The notes under the pieces: model-generated | The model's database searches: none | Told to the model about the DNA's origin: nothing | Seen by the model: the letters and a program-made list of their open reading frames with translations, nothing else | In this document: positions 61,538 to 64,000 of the stretch, piece by piece | How the letters are laid out: each line of letters begins with the position of its first letter | Numbering within the stretch: the first letter of the stretch is position 1 | Origin: an uncultured Acetatifactor sp. | Lineage (GTDB): Bacteria > Bacillota > Clostridia > Lachnospirales > Lachnospiraceae | Direction: 5' to 3' | NCBI GenBank assembly: GCA_944383825.1 | Contig: CALWRA010000002.1 | Span: 97,259 to 161,258, forward strand | DNA length: 64,000 nucleotides | Program-made: the position numbers and the translations under genes

Positions 61538-61579
61538 AAGGGCGGCGCAAAAGCGCGCAAAAAGGAGGAAGGCGCTACC

Positions 61580-62089
61580 ATGACTTTTTATGTTGAGAAT
61601 GAGACATCTGAAACCTTTCCGTTTGACGCGGACAAGCTGGTTAACCAGGTGGCGCAGGAAGTGCTTGAGATGGAAAGGTGTCCTTATGAAGCACAGGTGA
61701 ATGTGCTCTTGACGGACAATAAAGGCATTCATGAAATCAACAGGGAATGCCGGGGGATTGATGCGGAGACGGACGTGCTTTCCTTTCCGAATCTGGAATT
61801 TGTCAAAGCAGGGGTTTTTCAAATAGATGACGCTATGAAAGCCGGCTGCTTCGATCCGGACAGCGGAGAATTAATTTTAGGTGATATCATGATCTCCATG
61901 GACAGGGTCAGGGAGCAGGCTGAAAGCTATGGACACAGCATAAAAAGGGAATTTGCCTTCCTGATAGCTCACAGCATGCTGCATTTATGCGGCTATGACC
62001 ATATGGAGGAAGCGGAAGCACACATAATGGAGAGAAAACAGGAGGAAGCGCTTGAGGCGCTGGGGATTACCAGAGAAGACAGAGATTGA
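61580..62089 (+). CDS. ybeY: Endoribonuclease YbeY (rRNA maturation factor)
   Basis: A metal-dependent RNase in 16S rRNA processing and ribosome quality control, 169 residues. The zinc motif HSMLHLCGYDHM (HxxxHxxxxxH) is intact near residue 135. INRECRGIDAETDVLSFPNLE and LGDIMISMDRVREQAESYGHS are also present. The start ATG follows AAGGAGGAAGGCGCTACC. It lies 42 bases after phoH. The 3' end is next to the flippase gene, whose start is preceded by a site inside the ybeY tail. Confidence 0.97.
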   Translation: MTFYVENETSETFPFDADKLVNQVAQEVLEMERCPYEAQVNVLLTDNKGIHEINRECRGIDAETDVLSFPNLEFVKAGVFQIDDAMKAGCFDPDSGELILGDIMISMDRVREQAESYGHSIKREFAFLIAHSMLHLCGYDHMEEAEAHIMERKQEEALEALGITREDRD

Positions 62090-62099
62090 GGGACAATGG

Positions 62100-63707
62100 A
62101 TGAACCATGTGGAAATAAAACGAAGACGGATACAGACCTATTCTTATGCATTGGGAGCAGTTACGCTGCTGATTTTGAGCATCCTGACAAAAGCCACAGG
62201 AGTCGCTTATCTGGCCGTCTCTGCGGAATGCTATTTCTTTGCGACTCAGATTGTCAGCCGCAGCGCGGCGGATTGTCTGGGTAGGCTGCTGCGAGGCCGG
62301 TTGTCAAAGGGACAATACAAAAATGCAGCCAATATGCGCAGAAATGCGATGCTCTTGGAAGTAGCGCTTGGAGCGGCGGCGGGAGTTTTGCTTTTTGCCT
62401 GTGCAAAGCCTCTTGCCGAATATGTTTTTTCCATGCCGGACAGCTTACTTTTGATCAGAATGTTTGCGCCTGCAGTTTTTTTGAGAACCATATCCGGCGT
62501 GCTCCAGGGATATTTTCAGGGAGATGGTTCGGAGCTGCCGACTGCGGTTACAGTAGTGCTCCGCCAGGTTTTTGTGCTGGGTTTCGCCGTTCTGTTTTGC
62601 AGCATACTGAAGGACTACGGGGAAAAGGTGAGCGCTCTCTTAGGGCGGGAGGAGTTCACGTATCTGTACGGAGCTGCCGGAGCCGCTGCGGCGGTGATTC
62701 TTTCGGAAATCCTGGTGATTCTGTTTCTGCTGTTTATTTATAAAGCCAGCAGTCGTCCGGTAAAAAGACCGGACGAGGGCATGAAAACGACGGAATCCTT
62801 CCTTGATATGGTCAAGGCCCTATATGGAAGCATGGGTTTATATATTTTGACAGGTCTGCTTGAAAGACTTCCGATTTGGCTGGGGCTGGTTTTTTTCCAA
62901 AAAAGTCACTCGGGCGGCGGGCTGGGCACGGAATCCTACGGAATATTTTACGGACAATATCTGGCATTCTGTATGGTTTTTATTTCTTTCATATCCGCTT
63001 CCATGCTTCCGTCGATGCGGCGGATTATGCAGTGCATGAAAAAGGAAGAACAGCGCCCCGCAAAAAACTGCTTCCAGGCGGGAATTCATGTCGCTTGGGC
63101 AAAGACTTTATTTTTTACGGTTTTTACCGCATCTATGTCGGATCAGATTGCAGGGATCTTGCAGCATGAGCGACAGGAAGCGCTGGCACAGATGCTTCGC
63201 TTTGGCTCCGGCATTATTCTGTTTTCGGTATTTGCATTGTACTTTAAGGGGATTTTGTTTATCTGGGGCAGGAAGTACTATGTGATCGGATGCCTTGGAA
63301 TTTCCAATATGGTTTTTGCCGTAACGGCCGTGCTCTTTTTAAACGTGCAAGGGGCGGGCGTTGTGTCTCTGGTATATGCGGGATTGTTTGGGAGCGCGAT
63401 GTACTGCGGAGGGACAGGATTTCTCGTGTTCCGGCGTCTTGGTATGGGGATCAGGCCTGTGCAGATATTTCTGGTTCCGGCAGGAGCGGCAGCAGGAGCA
63501 GGACTTTTGAGCTTCCTTTTGGGAAGGCTTCTTACTCCGCATCTGGGAGAAACTGTCTGCGCACTGCTGGGCTTTGCGGCATCCTTTCTTCTCTATTGGG
63601 GTATCTTGTCTGCCCTGCGCAACTTTAAAGAGCAGGAATTGGCGGCGGCTCAGGCAGGGCCCGTTTTGAAGCTGATTGCAAAGGCTTTTCCAAGGGCAAA
63701 TGTATAA
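62100..63707 (+). CDS. MOP-family polysaccharide/lipid flippase
   Basis: An integral membrane protein of 535 residues with about 14 hydrophobic segments. The arrangement of the first helices, RSAADCLGRLLRGRLSKGQYKNAANMRRNA and AVFLRTISGVLQGYFQGDGSELPTAVTVVLRQVF, fits the oligosaccharide-flippase/SpoVB-MurJ branch of the MOP superfamily. It may flip lipid-linked wall precursors; MurJ, SpoVB and capsule flippases cannot be told apart here. The ATG at 62100 follows GAGGGACAATGG, and longer starts overlapping ybeY are less likely. It replaces the diacylglycerol kinase, cytidine deaminase and era genes that usually follow ybeY in Bacillus. Confidence 0.84.
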   Translation: MNHVEIKRRRIQTYSYALGAVTLLILSILTKATGVAYLAVSAECYFFATQIVSRSAADCLGRLLRGRLSKGQYKNAANMRRNAMLLEVALGAAAGVLLFACAKPLAEYVFSMPDSLLLIRMFAPAVFLRTISGVLQGYFQGDGSELPTAVTVVLRQVFVLGFAVLFCSILKDYGEKVSALLGREEFTYLYGAAGAAAAVILSEILVILFLLFIYKASSRPVKRPDEGMKTTESFLDMVKALYGSMGLYILTGLLERLPIWLGLVFFQKSHSGGGLGTESYGIFYGQYLAFCMVFISFISASMLPSMRRIMQCMKKEEQRPAKNCFQAGIHVAWAKTLFFTVFTASMSDQIAGILQHERQEALAQMLRFGSGIILFSVFALYFKGILFIWGRKYYVIGCLGISNMVFAVTAVLFLNVQGAGVVSLVYAGLFGSAMYCGGTGFLVFRRLGMGIRPVQIFLVPAGAAAGAGLLSFLLGRLLTPHLGETVCALLGFAASFLLYWGILSALRNFKEQELAAAQAGPVLKLIAKAFPRANV

Positions 63708-63775
63708 ATTTCACAAAAATGGCTGATACTTCTATGTGAAAAAAACATGCTTCACAGCAGAAGGTCAGGGAACAC

Positions 63776-64000
63776 ATGAAATTTATCAAAGGTGCGTTGG
63801 TGTTTTTTGTATATCCGGCAGTAATGCTGGCAATTGGATTTTTTGCAGGAATAGAGGCCGTGGAATTCTTTTATCCTGGCAGGGTGCAGCAGGAGCTGGA
63901 GGCCGGTGTCCAACAGAGCGGTTTTGGTGAGCAGGCTTTGCTGGATTCGCCTCGGGAGGACATAAACAGTCCGGAGGAAAGCGACCTTCAAAACCAGCAG
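63776..64000 (+). CDS. 5' part of an unidentified exported or membrane-anchored protein
   Basis: An open frame from ATG at 63776 to the window end (75 residues seen). It starts MKFIKGALVFFVYPAVMLAIGFFAG, a signal peptide or membrane anchor, then an acidic, Gln-rich stretch (VQQELEAGVQQSGFGEQALL, ending SDLQNQQ). AGGG lies seven to eight bases before the ATG. No domain is visible yet. The rest lies beyond the window. Confidence 0.65.
   Translation, partial: MKFIKGALVFFVYPAVMLAIGFFAGIEAVEFFYPGRVQQELEAGVQQSGFGEQALLDSPREDINSPEESDLQNQQ

Overview
The window looks like a chromosomal segment of a spore-forming, anaerobic Firmicute, most likely a Lachnospiraceae/Clostridia member. This is inferred from gene content: sporulation genes (yqfC, yqfD, spoIIIE-type ftsK, tepA), an electron-bifurcating NfnAB pair, formate-THF ligase, Rex, a T-box leuS, a class B sortase with BspA-type leucine-rich surface proteins, and a Re-citrate-synthase-like gene. 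Gene density is high, and most genes are preceded by GGAGG-type ribosome binding sites. Base composition is even except for one clearly AT-rich island at about 48.6-50.9 kb.

Layout. 1-7.2 kb: the 3' part of pheT, an M18 aminopeptidase, queA, PilZ and VanZ proteins, then an aroF-tyrA operon on the minus strand. 7.3-12.4 kb: an EF-G paralogue with an altered G3 motif, then leuS behind a complete leucine T-box riboswitch. 12.5-13.8 kb: three minus-strand genes of unknown function, one encoding a remarkable 17-cysteine 87-residue protein. 13.9-23 kb: a surface module made of sortase B, a 1528-residue LRR/InlB-repeat protein ending in a TPQTG sorting signal, a 746-residue membrane-anchored LRR protein, and a signal-less subtilase. 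23-26.5 kb: a Re-citrate-synthase-like gene, a GntR/FCD regulator and NADP-isocitrate dehydrogenase, with a GntR-type operator over the promoter. 26.5-38.6 kb: ABC-F ATPase, rex, a coiled-coil protein, nnr, alr, mazF, a YebC regulator, metY, a glycosyltransferase with a membrane partner, and tepA. 38.7-48.6 kb: ftsK/spoIIIE, fhs, a zinc-ribbon/TPR protein, nfnA, nfnB, a Dabb protein, a zinc-ribbon membrane protein and rlmH.

48.59-50.9 kb is the most unusual part. Decayed small genes lie next to the 3' end of rlmH. They are bracketed by a direct repeat of the last codons of rlmH (GEPYHK-stop) and by a perfect 11-bp inverted repeat. This is the integration geometry known for staphylococcal SCC elements, but no recombinase gene is present. 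About 100 bp of the left end is repeated at the second copy, which suggests two tandem related units.

51-64 kb: an NADP-type secondary alcohol dehydrogenase with a COG0523 metallochaperone on the minus strand, a cluster of cell-wall enzymes (M15 carboxypeptidase-like lipoprotein, amidase_6 lipoprotein, LysM-GH18), nth, pyrimidine-nucleoside phosphorylase, the conserved yqfC-yqfD-phoH-ybeY run, a MOP-family flippase, and the start of an unidentified exported protein cut by the window edge.

How the genes fit together. A redox theme links several loci. Rex (NADH/NAD sensor) has a good operator at its own promoter and another at the alcohol dehydrogenase promoter. NfnAB connects ferredoxin, NADH and NADPH. 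The Re-citrate-synthase/icd pair would make 2-oxoglutarate and NADPH. These links are inference from the sequence and from known families; no searches or computations were run.
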